Origin: Poseidonibacter lekithochrous
GTDB taxonomy: Bacteria > Campylobacterota > Campylobacteria > Campylobacterales > Arcobacteraceae
DNA length: 64,000 nt
Reading direction: 5' to 3'
Assembly: GCF_013283835.1 (NCBI RefSeq)
Contig: NZ_CP054052.1
Span: 2,356,001 to 2,420,000, forward strand
The notes below the pieces were generated by a model, which was given only the letters and a program-made list of their open reading frames with translations, searched no databases and had not been told where the DNA came from. Made by a program: the position numbers and the translations under genes. Every line of letters begins with the position of its first letter. Positions within the stretch are counted from its first letter, which is position 1. Below, piece after piece: positions 40,087 through 49,500 of this stretch.

Positions 40087-40116
40087 CAAAACTATGAATA
40101 AATAAAATCATCTAAT
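40087..40116 (+). repeat. 30-bp direct repeat, left copy
   Basis: Identical to 41356-41385 over 30 bp, with partial similarity about 10 bp further left. It covers the last codons and stop of the 50-residue minus-strand ORF. The two copies bracket that ORF and the 298-residue gene. Confidence 0.8.
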
Positions 40117-40244
40117 TCATTAATATCTAAATATTTGTAGTTTTTATATTGCTCAAATTGCTTTAAATCAATTTTGTAAGCTTCCATTGTTTTTTCAAAC
40201 TCACAATGAAATTTAAAATTCTTGATTATTTGTGGTAAGTTCAT
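40092..40244 (-). CDS. Small hypothetical protein (50 residues)
   Basis: Open frame from ATG 40244 with AAGGAG exactly 8 nt upstream. The product starts MNLPQIIKNFKFHCEFEKTM and is rich in Lys, Tyr and Asp. No recognised family. The strong ribosome site is the main evidence that it is real. Its 3' end is repeated 1.27 kb away without the rest of the gene. Confidence 0.6.
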   Translation of the reverse strand: MNLPQIIKNFKFHCEFEKTMEAYKIDLKQFEQYKNYKYLDINELDDFIYS

Positions 40245-40324
40245 TCTCTATACTCCTTAATAAAAAACAGTATTATAAAGTCTTAAATTTTAAATTACAT
40301 AAAAGTAAAAAAGGTATTAAAATC

Positions 40325-40352
40325 ACCTAATAATATAAAAATATTATTAGGT
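40325..40352 (-). terminator. Terminator of the 298-residue gene
   Basis: ACCTAATAATAT / ATATTATTAGGT, a 12-bp perfect stem with an AAAA loop, 17 nt beyond the minus-strand stop at 40370. Confidence 0.65.
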
Positions 40353-40369
40353 AAGAGGTATTTATAAGT

Positions 40370-41266
40370 TTAATTATTTAATAAAATATTGGGTCTACTA
40401 TTTTTTGTATATTCGTTTAATGCTTTATAGTTATCATTATCTTCTTCAACTTTTTTTTCAAAATTATGAAGTAAAAGATTAAAAGCATTTCTTGCTTCAT
40501 CTAAAGGCTCATTATGTTTTTCTTCAAGAAGTGAAATTTTATTTATATGATCTTTAAAGTATTCAATTAATACATCATTTATAAAATTCTTGTCAAATTG
40601 AGTCATTTGATTAGTAATATTAATATTTCCATCAAATTGTTTATTCTTATAACTTGAATACTTTTTATTATCTAATCCCGATAATCCTCCAAGTTCATTT
40701 AATTTGATACTAAATTCATTTATAAGTTTTTGAAAGGTACTACTTTCTCCTTCATAATTATTAGTAGTTAAGTCTGTATTATTTCTAAATAATTGATGAA
40801 TAATAACGCCAACTCCTTCATTATCTAAAGAATCAAAAGTCTCAAGCATAGAACTCTTTAATATATTATTATTTATTAAGTGGAACCCGTGTTGATTTTT
40901 ATCTCCATAACCTAAATCATCAATTATAATTAATGTTTGTTCTCCATAATCAAGTAGACCTGCACGAGCATAAAAACTTGCTCTTTCTACTGCCGCTGAT
41001 TCAGAATGTCCTCTATCCATCCATTTCTGTATAAAAGCTTTAAAGTCTGGAGCATTCTTGTAATATTTATCATCAGTCACATCTCGTTGACTCTCACTAG
41101 ATAAAATTATTCTTTCTTGTTTACTAATTTTAACTGTATTATTTTCAATATTAACATTTTCTTTTTTGATTACGATACCTAAAAAAGGTTCATTTTTTTT
41201 ACTTGGTTTTACCTCTAAATTATTAACTTGGTATCTACTATAAGTTGATTGTCTATTTAATTCCAT
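40370..41266 (-). CDS. Hypothetical protein (298 residues)
   Basis: No family recognised. No signal peptide or membrane segment, so cytoplasmic. It is hydrophilic and Asn-rich, with 'HSESAAVERASFYARAGLLDYG' (about 95-116) as the most motif-like stretch, a possible coiled region near 245-285 and a disordered Asn-rich end. Start ATG at 41266. Bracketed by the 30-bp direct repeats. Confidence 0.7.
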   Translation of the reverse strand: MELNRQSTYSRYQVNNLEVKPSKKNEPFLGIVIKKENVNIENNTVKISKQERIILSSESQRDVTDDKYYKNAPDFKAFIQKWMDRGHSESAAVERASFYARAGLLDYGEQTLIIIDDLGYGDKNQHGFHLINNNILKSSMLETFDSLDNEGVGVIIHQLFRNNTDLTTNNYEGESSTFQKLINEFSIKLNELGGLSGLDNKKYSSYKNKQFDGNINITNQMTQFDKNFINDVLIEYFKDHINKISLLEEKHNEPLDEARNAFNLLLHNFEKKVEEDNDNYKALNEYTKNSRPNILLNN

Positions 41267-41355
41267 AATTATACCTTAAATATTAACTTTGATAATTATA
41301 ACAAATTTAATACAACATTTTATTATTAATTACTTTAAAGGATTAAAATGAAAAG

Positions 41356-41385
41356 CAAAACTATGAATAAATAAAATCATCTAAT
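41356..41385 (+). repeat. 30-bp direct repeat, right copy
   Basis: Exact copy of 40087-40116. Here it is not part of any open frame of useful length: the equivalent minus frame meets a stop two codons before the repeated part. It looks like a 3' fragment of a duplicated gene. Confidence 0.8.
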
Positions 41386-41436
41386 AAACTTTATCTTTTT
41401 AATACTTTCTTAGAAAATTATGTGATACCATGTGTA

Positions 41437-43005
41437 ATGAATAAAAATTTAAATATGGTTTATACCTATCATAACGAAACAAAACACTCGCAACAGCGAT
41501 ACGCTAAGTCTTTAGGCTATATGGATTGGAATACACAACCTAATCCTTTTAGAGCTTATTCAAATACGCAAAAAACTCTATTGCCTTTATCTTTTGAAAA
41601 CAATACATTAGAATATTCACAAATTTTTTCAAACTCAAAAGATAATGCAATACAAGCGCCACTTTGTATAGAATCAATTTCTCAATTTTTCCAGTTCTCT
41701 CTTGGACTTGCTGCAATCAAAGAGTTTCAAGAGCAATCTTGGGCTTTAAGATGTAATGCCTCAAGTGGAAATCTTCACCCAACAGAAGCATATATTATTG
41801 CAAATGATATACAAAACATTCCAAATGGATTACATCATTATGCACCACAAAATCATGAGTTAGAGCTTCTTTCAAAAGCAGATGTGAATTTAGAACTTCC
41901 ACAGAATAGTTTTTTATTAGCTTTATCTTCTATAGTTTGGAGAGAAGCTTGGAAATATGGAGAGAGAGCTTGGAGATATACGCAACTTGATTGTGGTCAC
42001 GCACTAAAAGCATTAGAAGTTTCTGCTTCAATTTTAGGATGGAAAATAGAAGTAGTTAATGCAAAAGACTCCCAGCTTCAAAATCTAATAGGAGTAGATC
42101 AGATAAGTAGATATGTTCCAGAAGAGCGAGAACTTACAGATATGTTAATCTTAGTTTCTAAAGATGAAAATATTAATAGTACTATTGATATCAAAGCTAT
42201 TAGAAGCTCACTAGAAGATAATTATGAAGGAAAAGCAAATCAACTTAGTCATTCTTGGCACCCTTGGGATATTTTAGAAAAAATAGAAGATGCAACACTT
42301 AGTGAAGATATAGAAAATAAAAATTATATAAATGATGTTTATAAACAAAATTCATATAGAGAGCCTTCAAAATCTGCCAAAGATATTGTAATGACTAGAC
42401 GGTCTGCTCAAATTATGGATAAAGATGATTGTACTATTACAAAAAAAGAGTTTGAAACTATTATAGGTTCTGTAAAATCAGATAATGCATTTGTGCACTT
42501 AGTAACTTTTGTACATTCTGTAGAAGATATGGAATCAGGATTATATATTCTTCTTCGAAATAATACTCATAAAGAAGAATTACAAAGCCTACTAAAAGAT
42601 GAGTTTTTATGGGAAAAAGTAGATACAGAAGCCGGAGATTTATATAAGTTAAAAGCAGATGATTATAAATTTATCACAAAAGCAATCTCTTGTAATCAAG
42701 ATATTGCAGCCCATGGAGCATTTACAATTGGTATGATTGCACAATTTATGGAACAACTAGAAAACCATGGAGCTAATAGATACAAAGAGTTATACTGGGA
42801 TTGTGGAGCAATTGGACAGCAATTATATCTAGAAGCCACATCTTTAAATCTTTCAGCTACTGGAATTGGATGTTTCTTAGATGATATTCTTCATGGAACT
42901 ATTGGTTTATCTACAAACCACTATCAATCACTTTATCATTTTACAATTGGTCGAGGAATGATTGATACTAGACTTACAACTAAAAAACCTTATGAAAACA
43001 GATAA
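41437..43005 (+). CDS. SagB/ThcOx-type nitroreductase-fold oxidoreductase
   Basis: 522 residues from ATG 41437; GTG 41422 or ATG 41455 are alternatives, none with a clear ribosome site. It opens with 'YTYHNETKHS', the typical SagB N-terminus, and holds two nitroreductase-like halves: 'LRCNASSGNLHPTEAYII' (about 105) in the first and 'MTRRSAQIMDKDD' (about 320) in the second. FMN-dependent dehydrogenases of this type oxidise azolines in RiPP synthesis, but many stand alone with unknown roles. No precursor or cyclodehydratase gene is nearby. Confidence 0.78.
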   Translation: MNKNLNMVYTYHNETKHSQQRYAKSLGYMDWNTQPNPFRAYSNTQKTLLPLSFENNTLEYSQIFSNSKDNAIQAPLCIESISQFFQFSLGLAAIKEFQEQSWALRCNASSGNLHPTEAYIIANDIQNIPNGLHHYAPQNHELELLSKADVNLELPQNSFLLALSSIVWREAWKYGERAWRYTQLDCGHALKALEVSASILGWKIEVVNAKDSQLQNLIGVDQISRYVPEERELTDMLILVSKDENINSTIDIKAIRSSLEDNYEGKANQLSHSWHPWDILEKIEDATLSEDIENKNYINDVYKQNSYREPSKSAKDIVMTRRSAQIMDKDDCTITKKEFETIIGSVKSDNAFVHLVTFVHSVEDMESGLYILLRNNTHKEELQSLLKDEFLWEKVDTEAGDLYKLKADDYKFITKAISCNQDIAAHGAFTIGMIAQFMEQLENHGANRYKELYWDCGAIGQQLYLEATSLNLSATGIGCFLDDILHGTIGLSTNHYQSLYHFTIGRGMIDTRLTTKKPYENR

Positions 43006-43031
43006 AAAGTAAAGGGTCATTCCTTTACTTT
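43006..43031. terminator. Bidirectional terminator
   Basis: AAAGTAAAGG / CCTTTACTTT stem with loop GTCATT between the SagB-like gene and the converging lipoprotein gene. Confidence 0.7.
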
Positions 43032-43550
43032 CTACTTGTTTTTAAATAATACCCAACTTGTATCATGTCCAATTACTGGAATTAAGAAAAAAAGTCCAAG
43101 AGCATTATTTACTTTTTTTATAATTAAACCATCTTTATTTTTTGTAAGATTAAAAGAATCCCATTCTTTTGCAAGAACACCACCATCATTGTGACTCTTA
43201 TCTTTATGAATAAGCCAAAAACCATCTTTACAAGAAATAGATTTACTATTAATATCAAAACTTTTCTCTGAAATCAGATTTTCTTCTAAATAAGCTTTCA
43301 TATAAAAAGTATCATTATTCTTTGATATTTCAATAAAATCACTTTTTTCTATATCAGTAAATAAATATTCAGATAATAAAGGGCTATATTCACTTGATTC
43401 TATTTGACCTTTATTTTGGTATACCCCTACAATATTCGAACATTCAGTACTTTTATTTGTATCTATTTTTTCCCATGAAGAAGGAAAATCTTGCTTTGAT
43501 ACACATCCTGTAAAAATAAAAATACTTAATAAAAATGAAAAAAATCTCAT
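43032..43550 (-). CDS. Putative lipoprotein (172 residues)
   Basis: Lipoprotein signal MRFFSFLLSIFIFTGCVSKQ with lipobox FTGC, so anchored by Cys at about residue 16. The rest is hydrophilic with beta-type alternation and 'FFLIPVIGHDTSWVLF' near the end. No family recognised. Confidence 0.72.
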   Translation of the reverse strand: MRFFSFLLSIFIFTGCVSKQDFPSSWEKIDTNKSTECSNIVGVYQNKGQIESSEYSPLLSEYLFTDIEKSDFIEISKNNDTFYMKAYLEENLISEKSFDINSKSISCKDGFWLIHKDKSHNDGGVLAKEWDSFNLTKNKDGLIIKKVNNALGLFFLIPVIGHDTSWVLFKNK

Positions 43551-43653
43551 AAATTCTCCTAAATAAACTTATGCAATAGTAGCAAATTAAAATTATAATG
43601 TTTATAAACATACTTTCGATAGAATCCTAAAAAACTTTTAGGATTCACTTTTT

Positions 43654-44043
43654 ATGAACACACGAAATTTATTTATATTATCTTTTGTAGCTATGATTTC
43701 AATATACGTATATGTATTTGGGCAAGACAAAACTATTGAGATGATTAAAGCAGAATATCTTTTTATTTTAGGACTTATTCCTCTATCTTTAGCCTTTGTA
43801 TTTTTCAAATTTAAACTAAAAAACTATGAGTTAAGAGATTTTAATCAAAATAATAACATATCTATAAAATCTACTGTTGTATTTTTCTTAATCTTTCAAG
43901 TTGTGGATTATATATCTTATGATGGTTTTATAGGAATGATAAGTCAATGGATTTTATATTGGATTATGGGACTTATTGCCCTACTTTTATTAGAGAATAT
44001 CAATTATTATAAAAACTATAAAGCTATTTACAATAAATCTTAA
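43654..44043 (+). CDS. Hypothetical membrane protein (129 residues)
   Basis: Four predicted helices (about residues 5-22, 33-50, 72-88 and 94-112) and a short basic tail. No motif recognised. Ends in a bidirectional terminator. Confidence 0.65.
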   Translation: MNTRNLFILSFVAMISIYVYVFGQDKTIEMIKAEYLFILGLIPLSLAFVFFKFKLKNYELRDFNQNNNISIKSTVVFFLIFQVVDYISYDGFIGMISQWILYWIMGLIALLLLENINYYKNYKAIYNKS

Positions 44044-44054
44044 TATTCAAAAAT

Positions 44055-44085
44055 TATAAAAAGAGAACTCTTTTCTCTTTTTATA
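44055..44085. terminator. Bidirectional terminator
   Basis: 13-bp stem TATAAAAAGAGAA / TTCTCTTTTTATA with a 5-nt loop, between two converging genes. It contains the stop codon of the minus-strand one. Confidence 0.75.
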
Positions 44086-44314
44086 TATCTATTAAAGTAT
44101 CAAAAATATCAGTTCTTCTTTTTCCCGTTTTCTTCTCTGCAAAAACTGAAGTTTCTTTTATACTTTCACTCTCTATTTTTTCTTCATTAAGATCTCTATT
44201 CTTTTCTATACTTTTTTCTAAATATTCTGAAAAACTCTCATGTTCAATACAATTATGATTTCTATTTTTATTTAACTCTTCATAAAAGATTTCTGTTTTA
44301 TTTTCTACTTTCAT
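44081..44314 (-). CDS. Small hypothetical protein (77 residues)
   Basis: Charged, Glu/Lys-rich, helical by composition, no family recognised. AAAAAGGATTAAT ahead of the ATG and a terminator at its end support expression. Divergent from the DUF3144 gene. Confidence 0.6.
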   Translation of the reverse strand: MKVENKTEIFYEELNKNRNHNCIEHESFSEYLEKSIEKNRDLNEEKIESESIKETSVFAEKKTGKRRTDIFDTLIDI

Positions 44315-44419
44315 ATTAATCCTTTTTCAAGATTACTAAAGTATCTGTTTTTCGTGTAGTCAAAATAAATATAGAAGTAATATTTAAATATAATTTATAA
44401 ACTTTAAGGATTATAAAAC

Positions 44420-44695
44420 ATGGAAAATCAAGAAGAATTTTTAAAAAGAGCAGATGCACATATATTTTTAGCAAATGAACAAATAAATGAAGAAGTAACT
44501 TCAGGAGAAGTAAGTGCTTCTTTTATGTATGGAATGACTAGATTTAATGCATGGATTGCAGCATGTGAATTTGAATCAGCAGAAGATATGAGTAATGAAA
44601 AAGAAAAAGTAATTGAATACTTTTCAAGTCAATACAAAAATATGTTAGAAGAACATATCAATAATCATATTGAACATTTTGATTTCAAAAAATAG
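44420..44695 (+). CDS. DUF3144 family protein
   Basis: 91 residues. The family opening 'EEFLKRADAHIFLANEQ' and 'SASFMYGMTRFNAWIAA' are recognisable. Function unknown across the family; soluble and helical. RBS TAAGGAT. Followed by a strong terminator. Confidence 0.82.
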   Translation: MENQEEFLKRADAHIFLANEQINEEVTSGEVSASFMYGMTRFNAWIAACEFESAEDMSNEKEKVIEYFSSQYKNMLEEHINNHIEHFDFKK

Positions 44696-44699
44696 TTAT

Positions 44700-44738
44700 A
44701 AAGTATTCCTAATAAACTAATATTAGGAATACTTTTTT
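44700..44738. terminator. Strong bidirectional terminator
   Basis: 15-bp stem (AAAGTATTCCTAATA / TATTAGGAATACTTT, loop AACTAA) followed by T's, between the DUF3144 gene and the converging methyltransferase gene. Confidence 0.85.
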
Positions 44739-45195
44739 ATAACCAACGCTTTACTTTTGTTCTATAAGATAAATAATCATCCCCAAACTTTTTTTCCAAA
44801 GCTCTCTCTTCTGGAATAATCTGATATCTATTCATATATAAAATAAACAAAACTATATTTATAATATTTAATACATTTCCAAGAAAAATCAACCAAGCAA
44901 ACAAAATAACAGCAATACCTAAATACATAGGATTTCTTGTAAACTTATAAATTCCATTTGTTACTAAAGAACTAGCACTTTCTGGTTTCATAGGATTTAT
45001 ACTTGTACCTTTTTCATTAAATACATATGAAGCAGCAACAATAAGTACAAAACCTGAAACAGCAGTTTCTATAGATAAAAACATTTGAAACATAAAATCT
45101 ATATTTAAAGAAGAAAATACACTTGATATAAAATACATTAAAACCATAAAAAATAACATCACCGCAGCTGGTGGAATCTTTAGTTCTAGACTCAT
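44737..45195 (-). CDS. Isoprenylcysteine methyltransferase/PEMT-like membrane methyltransferase
   Basis: 152 residues with four helices. The C-terminal 'GIYKFTRNPMYLGIA' and 'IIPEERALEKKFGDDYLSYRTKVKRWL' spacing (EE, Y-x2-Y) is the SAM-binding signature of the family. Bacterial members methylate lipids or unknown small molecules in the membrane. Confidence 0.86.
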   Translation of the reverse strand: MSLELKIPPAAVMLFFMVLMYFISSVFSSLNIDFMFQMFLSIETAVSGFVLIVAASYVFNEKGTSINPMKPESASSLVTNGIYKFTRNPMYLGIAVILFAWLIFLGNVLNIINIVLFILYMNRYQIIPEERALEKKFGDDYLSYRTKVKRWL

Positions 45196-45321
45196 ATAAA
45201 AACCTTTATTATTAAGATTCTATTTTATCTATATTTGATTAAATCTATTTGGTCTTTTTCTATTACTTTAGATAAAACACTATTATTTAATTCACAAAGA
45301 GAAACGTAAAGAAAGGTTTAA

Positions 45322-45692
45322 ATGAAAAAATATTATTATCAACTGCGAGTTTATTTATGATATTACTATTTAGTAGCTGTGCAAATAGTGTGTACTATGC
45401 AGGAATGGAAAAAGTAGGATTCCATAAAAGAGATATTATGGTAGATAGAGTAAAAAACGTGCAAGAATCTCAAAAAGAGGCTCAGGAATAGTTTAAATCA
45501 GCTTTAGATCAGTTTGGTTCACTTGTAAAAATCAAAGATAATGTATTAATTTTAAAACACTCACTTAATGCTCAAGCAATTGGCGCACTTCGAGGTGAAT
45601 TTGGTACATTAAAAAAAGAAATATCAGTACTAATATCTAGAATGAATCAATCTATCAAAGCTTCAAATACATTTATAAAAGAGATGAAATAA
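45322..45692 (+). pseudogene. Decayed DUF2959 lipoprotein gene
   Basis: The frame gives a lipobox (LLFSSCANS) and then 'YYAGMEKVGFHKRDIMVDRV', 'VQESQKEAQE' and, near the end, 'LKHSLNAQAIGALRGEFG', which are the N- and C-terminal hallmarks of DUF2959 proteins. Three lesions: one A missing from the poly-A after ATG (restoring it puts the signal peptide in frame), an in-frame TAG at about 45489 where Gln is expected, and loss of roughly the middle 100 codons between 'SLVKIKD' and 'NVLILKH'. It therefore cannot make a normal product. Confidence 0.85.
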
Positions 45693-45710
45693 TCATCTCT
45701 TTTATTTCAT

Positions 45711-46370
45711 CTAATAAACAAAAACATTGCTAGTATCAAATACTAAATAACTTGCAAATATTAAAAATATAATTAAAAAAAGAAAAGCAACAAACTTTTG
45801 AAAAATATTTAAAGTAATATCATCTTTATTTTTTGTATTTTTGTAACCTGTAAATATTGAATTCAAAGTGCCATGTTCTTTATGAAGTAATCTATCTACT
45901 AAAATTCCACTAATATGTGCAAATAGTAAAACATATAATAAATTTGCCAATAACTCATGTATATCTTCAAAAAAATCTAGTTTTATAAAATTAGAAAAAA
46001 TTCCTTTTGATTCTTCAACACCCAAAGAAATTCCTCCCGTTAGAATAATAAATGGAACTAGTAACAAAATAGAAATCATCACAAAAGATGCCATAGGATT
46101 ATGTCCTATATATTTTTGTTTTTTTTCAGAAATATTACTTGCAAACTCTTTTGTTTCTTTTATATCTAGAGAAAAGTCTTTAAATTTTGAGTACTTGGGT
46201 CCTATAAACCCCCAAATAAATCTAAAAGTAAGTGGTACCAGAATTAGATACCCTGATATAGAATGAATTAAGATTACATCATCATCAATTATAAAACAAA
46301 TTGTTATTAATAAGGCAAAACTCCAGTGAAAAATACGAGTTGGCATACTCCAAATATATGATTGGTTCAT
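45711..46370 (-). CDS. Cytochrome b561 family protein
   Basis: 219 residues, about five helices. 'SMPTRIFHWSFALLI' (heme His, about 15), 'IHSISGYLI' and 'LFAHISGILVD' provide further His ligands of the bacterial b561/hydrogenase-type b cytochromes. Membrane electron transfer between quinone and a periplasmic partner. Its upstream region carries the same TGAGTA direct repeat as the divergent tpsA promoter, implying shared control. Confidence 0.86.
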   Translation of the reverse strand: MNQSYIWSMPTRIFHWSFALLITICFIIDDDVILIHSISGYLILVPLTFRFIWGFIGPKYSKFKDFSLDIKETKEFASNISEKKQKYIGHNPMASFVMISILLLVPFIILTGGISLGVEESKGIFSNFIKLDFFEDIHELLANLLYVLLFAHISGILVDRLLHKEHGTLNSIFTGYKNTKNKDDITLNIFQKFVAFLFLIIFLIFASYLVFDTSNVFVY

Positions 46371-46398
46371 TTTTATTCCTTTTTAACATCTTTATTTT

Positions 46399-46439
46399 AT
46401 ATTAAAAGTTTATATTAAAAAATACTCAATATTTACTCA
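46399..46439 (-). promoter_or_regulatory. TGAGTA direct-repeat promoter of cytochrome b561
   Basis: On the minus strand TGAGTA occurs at 46439-46434 and 46428-46423 (11-bp period), with TAATAT at 46404-46399 as -10. A third single TGAGTA lies at 46455-46450. Confidence 0.6.
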
Positions 46440-46469
46440 AATAATTAAGTACTCATAATTAACAAAAAG

Positions 46470-46513
46470 TGAGTAAATACTGAGTAAATGATAAGTTAAA
46501 CTTTCTTTATATT
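46470..46513 (+). promoter_or_regulatory. TGAGTA direct-repeat promoter of tpsA
   Basis: TGAGTA at 46470 and 46481, then GATAAGTTA and TATATT at 46508 (-10). The same GATAAGTTA follows the repeat before tpsB. No TTGACA-like -35, so activation by a bound regulator is likely. Confidence 0.65.
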
Positions 46514-46542
46514 AAATTGAAACAAGAAATATGGAGAAAGAA

Positions 46543-49500
46543 ATGAAAGCTAATATTAACTTCAAATCAAGATTTAAAATCCTAAAAAATGGAAAGATAT
46601 CATTAATATTATCTGCATTATTAGGAAGTGTAACTATTACTGTTGCTGCACCAACAGGAGGAAAAGTAACAAGCGGGAATGCTACTATTTCTCAAAGTGG
46701 TAATATTACAAATATTAATCAAGCCTCCTCTAAAGCTTCCATTAACTGGCAAGACTTCTCAATAAAACAACATGAAACTGTTAATTTTAAGCAACCTGAT
46801 GTAAATTCTATTACTTTAAATAGAGTTGTTGGAAATGAAAAAAGTATTATAAACGGTGCGTTAAATGCAAATGGGCAAGTTTGGATTCTAAATTCTAATG
46901 GAGTTTTATTTGGTAAGAAAGCTAGTATAAATACTTCTGGAATAGTTGCCAGTACATTAAATATGAGTGATAAAGATTTTAATGAAGGAAACTATAAATT
47001 TAGTGGGGATTCAAAAAATAGTATTATTAATGAAGGTCGAATTGACATTAGGAATACAGGATATGCTAGTTTTTTTGGGCAAAAAGTTGTAAATGAAGGT
47101 GTTATTAAAGCTACTTTAGGAGATGTAAATTTAGTTAGTGCATCAGAAGTAACATTAAACTTAAACGGTAATTCAACTCTTAGTCTAACTGTAAATAAGG
47201 GAATTCTTGATTCACTTATAGATAATAAAGGCGCAATTTATACTAAAGGTGGAGAAGTTCTTTTAAGTGCAAATGCGGTTGATACTTTAGTTGCTAGTGT
47301 TGTAAATAATGAAGGTATTGTTGAAGCACAAGGTTTTAGTGAAGAAAATGGAGTTATAAAACTAAGTGGTGATATTGTTGTAAATAATGGAACACTTAAT
47401 GCTAGTGGAGAAAATGGTGGAGATATTACAACTCATGCAAAACTTATTATTGATAATGGTATTTCTGATGTAAGTGCAAAAACTAAAGCTGGGAATATTA
47501 CACAAATTGCTGATGAAATCAATCAAACTTCTAAAGCTATTTTAAAAGCTGATGCAAAAGAAGTTGCTGGAAAAATATTACTTAATCATAAAAATATTAA
47601 AGACACTTCTATTTATGCTTCAGGAAAAATGTCTGCAAAAGGTAAAGCTGGTGGTAATATTAAAATTAGTAGTGAAACAGTAAAAATTGTAGGAGCAAAA
47701 CTAGATAGTTCAGGAACTCAAAATGCTGGAGAAATCAATTTAGGTGGAGAATGGCAAGGGAAAAATGAAACTATTAAGAATGCAAAGAATACAGAAATAT
47801 TAAACTCAAACATTACTAATAATGGGAAAGATGCTGTTGTTACAGTATGGTCAAATGAGAAGACACTATATAATTCAAAAATAGAAGCAAAAAATGGAAA
47901 TGTAGAGATTTCAAGTAAAGGTAATTTAGGCTTTGATGGGGATGTAATTGCTAAGAATTTACTTTTAGATCCTAAAAATATTACTATTAAAGATATTAAT
48001 ACTTACTCTTTGGAAAAAACTATTATTAATCCTACAGGTAGTTTAACAAACAAATTTGGACTTAAAACCTTAGTATTAGATAATGGTAATTTTGTTGTTT
48101 CTACATCTGGTGCATCAATAAGTGGTATTAAAAGTGTTGGGAAAGTTTATATGTACGACTCTTCTGGAGCACTTATTTCTACACTAAGTGGTAGTAATAC
48201 AAGTGATTATGTAGGTACTTATGGAATTAACTTATTAAGTAATGGGAATTTTGTTATAAAATCACCTCTATGGAATACACATAGAGGTGCAGTTACATGG
48301 GTAGATAAAAATGTTGGTTTATCAGGAGTTGTAAGCTCAGCTAACTCTTTGGTTGGAACAACAGAATATGATAATGTAGGGTATACAGTTACTTCACTTA
48401 CTAATGGAAACTATGTAATTACATCAAGTAATTGGGACAGAGGAGCAATACAAAATGTAGGTGCAGTTACTTGGGGAAATGGAACAACAGGAACAGTAGG
48501 AGAAGTATCTATAGCTAATTCTCTTGTTGGAAGTACAGCATATGATTCTATTAGTAATAATAATAGTAAAGTTACTGATTTAAAAAATGGCAAATATGTA
48601 ATATCATCATATTATTGGGATAATGGTTCTATTAAAGATGTAGGGTCAGTTACACTTGTGGATGGAACAACTGCTGCTTCAGGAGAGATTACAGCATCTA
48701 ATTCATTAGTTGGGCATGCCGCGTATGATTATATTGGTTCAAATATTCATGTACTTTCAAATGGAAACTTTCTTGTTAGTTCAGTTGAATGGAATAATGG
48801 TTCTGCTTTTGATGCAGGTGTAATTACTTGGGTGAATAGTAATCTTCCTCTTGTTGGTACTGTAAATGAAAGTAATTCTCTAGTAGGTTCTTCTAATATG
48901 GACTATATTGGAGATACTACAGTTCATGAATTAGGCAATGGTAATTTTGTATTAACACATAAAAATTGGGATAATGGTTCAGCTACTAATACGGGTGCAA
49001 TAACATGGGTTGATGGAAGCAAAGGTATTTCTGGTGTTATTGGAGAATCAAACTCTTTAGTTGGTTCAAGTAGTAATGATAAACTTAATAATGTAAAAGT
49101 ACTAAATAATGGAAATTATGTTGTATATTCTTCAAGTTGGAATAATGGGAATATTATTGATGCTGGGGCAGTAACTTGGGCTGATGGAACTATCGGAATT
49201 AAGGGTGTTATTAATCAAAACAACTCTTTAGTTGGAACAACAGCTAGTGACCATGTGGGAATGGGAATAACAGCTTTAAACAATGGAAATTATGTTATTA
49301 AGTCTTCAAACTGGATTAATGGAAATGTTCTAAAAGCTGGTGCTGTTACTTGGGCAGATGGGACTACGGGAATTCAAGGGACTATCAATTCTTCAAACTC
49401 TTTAATTGGACAAGTAAATAATGATCAAGTTGGGTTAAATGGAATAACTGCTTTAAATAATGGAAGTTATATAGTTAATTCTTCAAAATGGAATAATGGA

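Noticed and set aside
41437-43005. A RiPP (thiazole/oxazole peptide) biosynthesis cluster around the SagB-like gene
   Set aside because: No YcaO, E1-like partner, small Cys/Ser/Thr-rich precursor or exporter gene is present nearby.
45322-45692. Two separate small genes in place of the DUF2959 remnant
   Set aside because: Joining the pieces with one restored A and one Gln codon recovers the recognisable family ends in order, which two independent genes would not explain.
48411-48593. Minus-strand ORF inside tpsA, and similar antisense ORFs elsewhere (for example 10259-10585, 1186-1443, 29064-29402)
   Set aside because: They lie opposite well-supported genes, have no ribosome site or family resemblance, and arise from codon patterns of the true frame.
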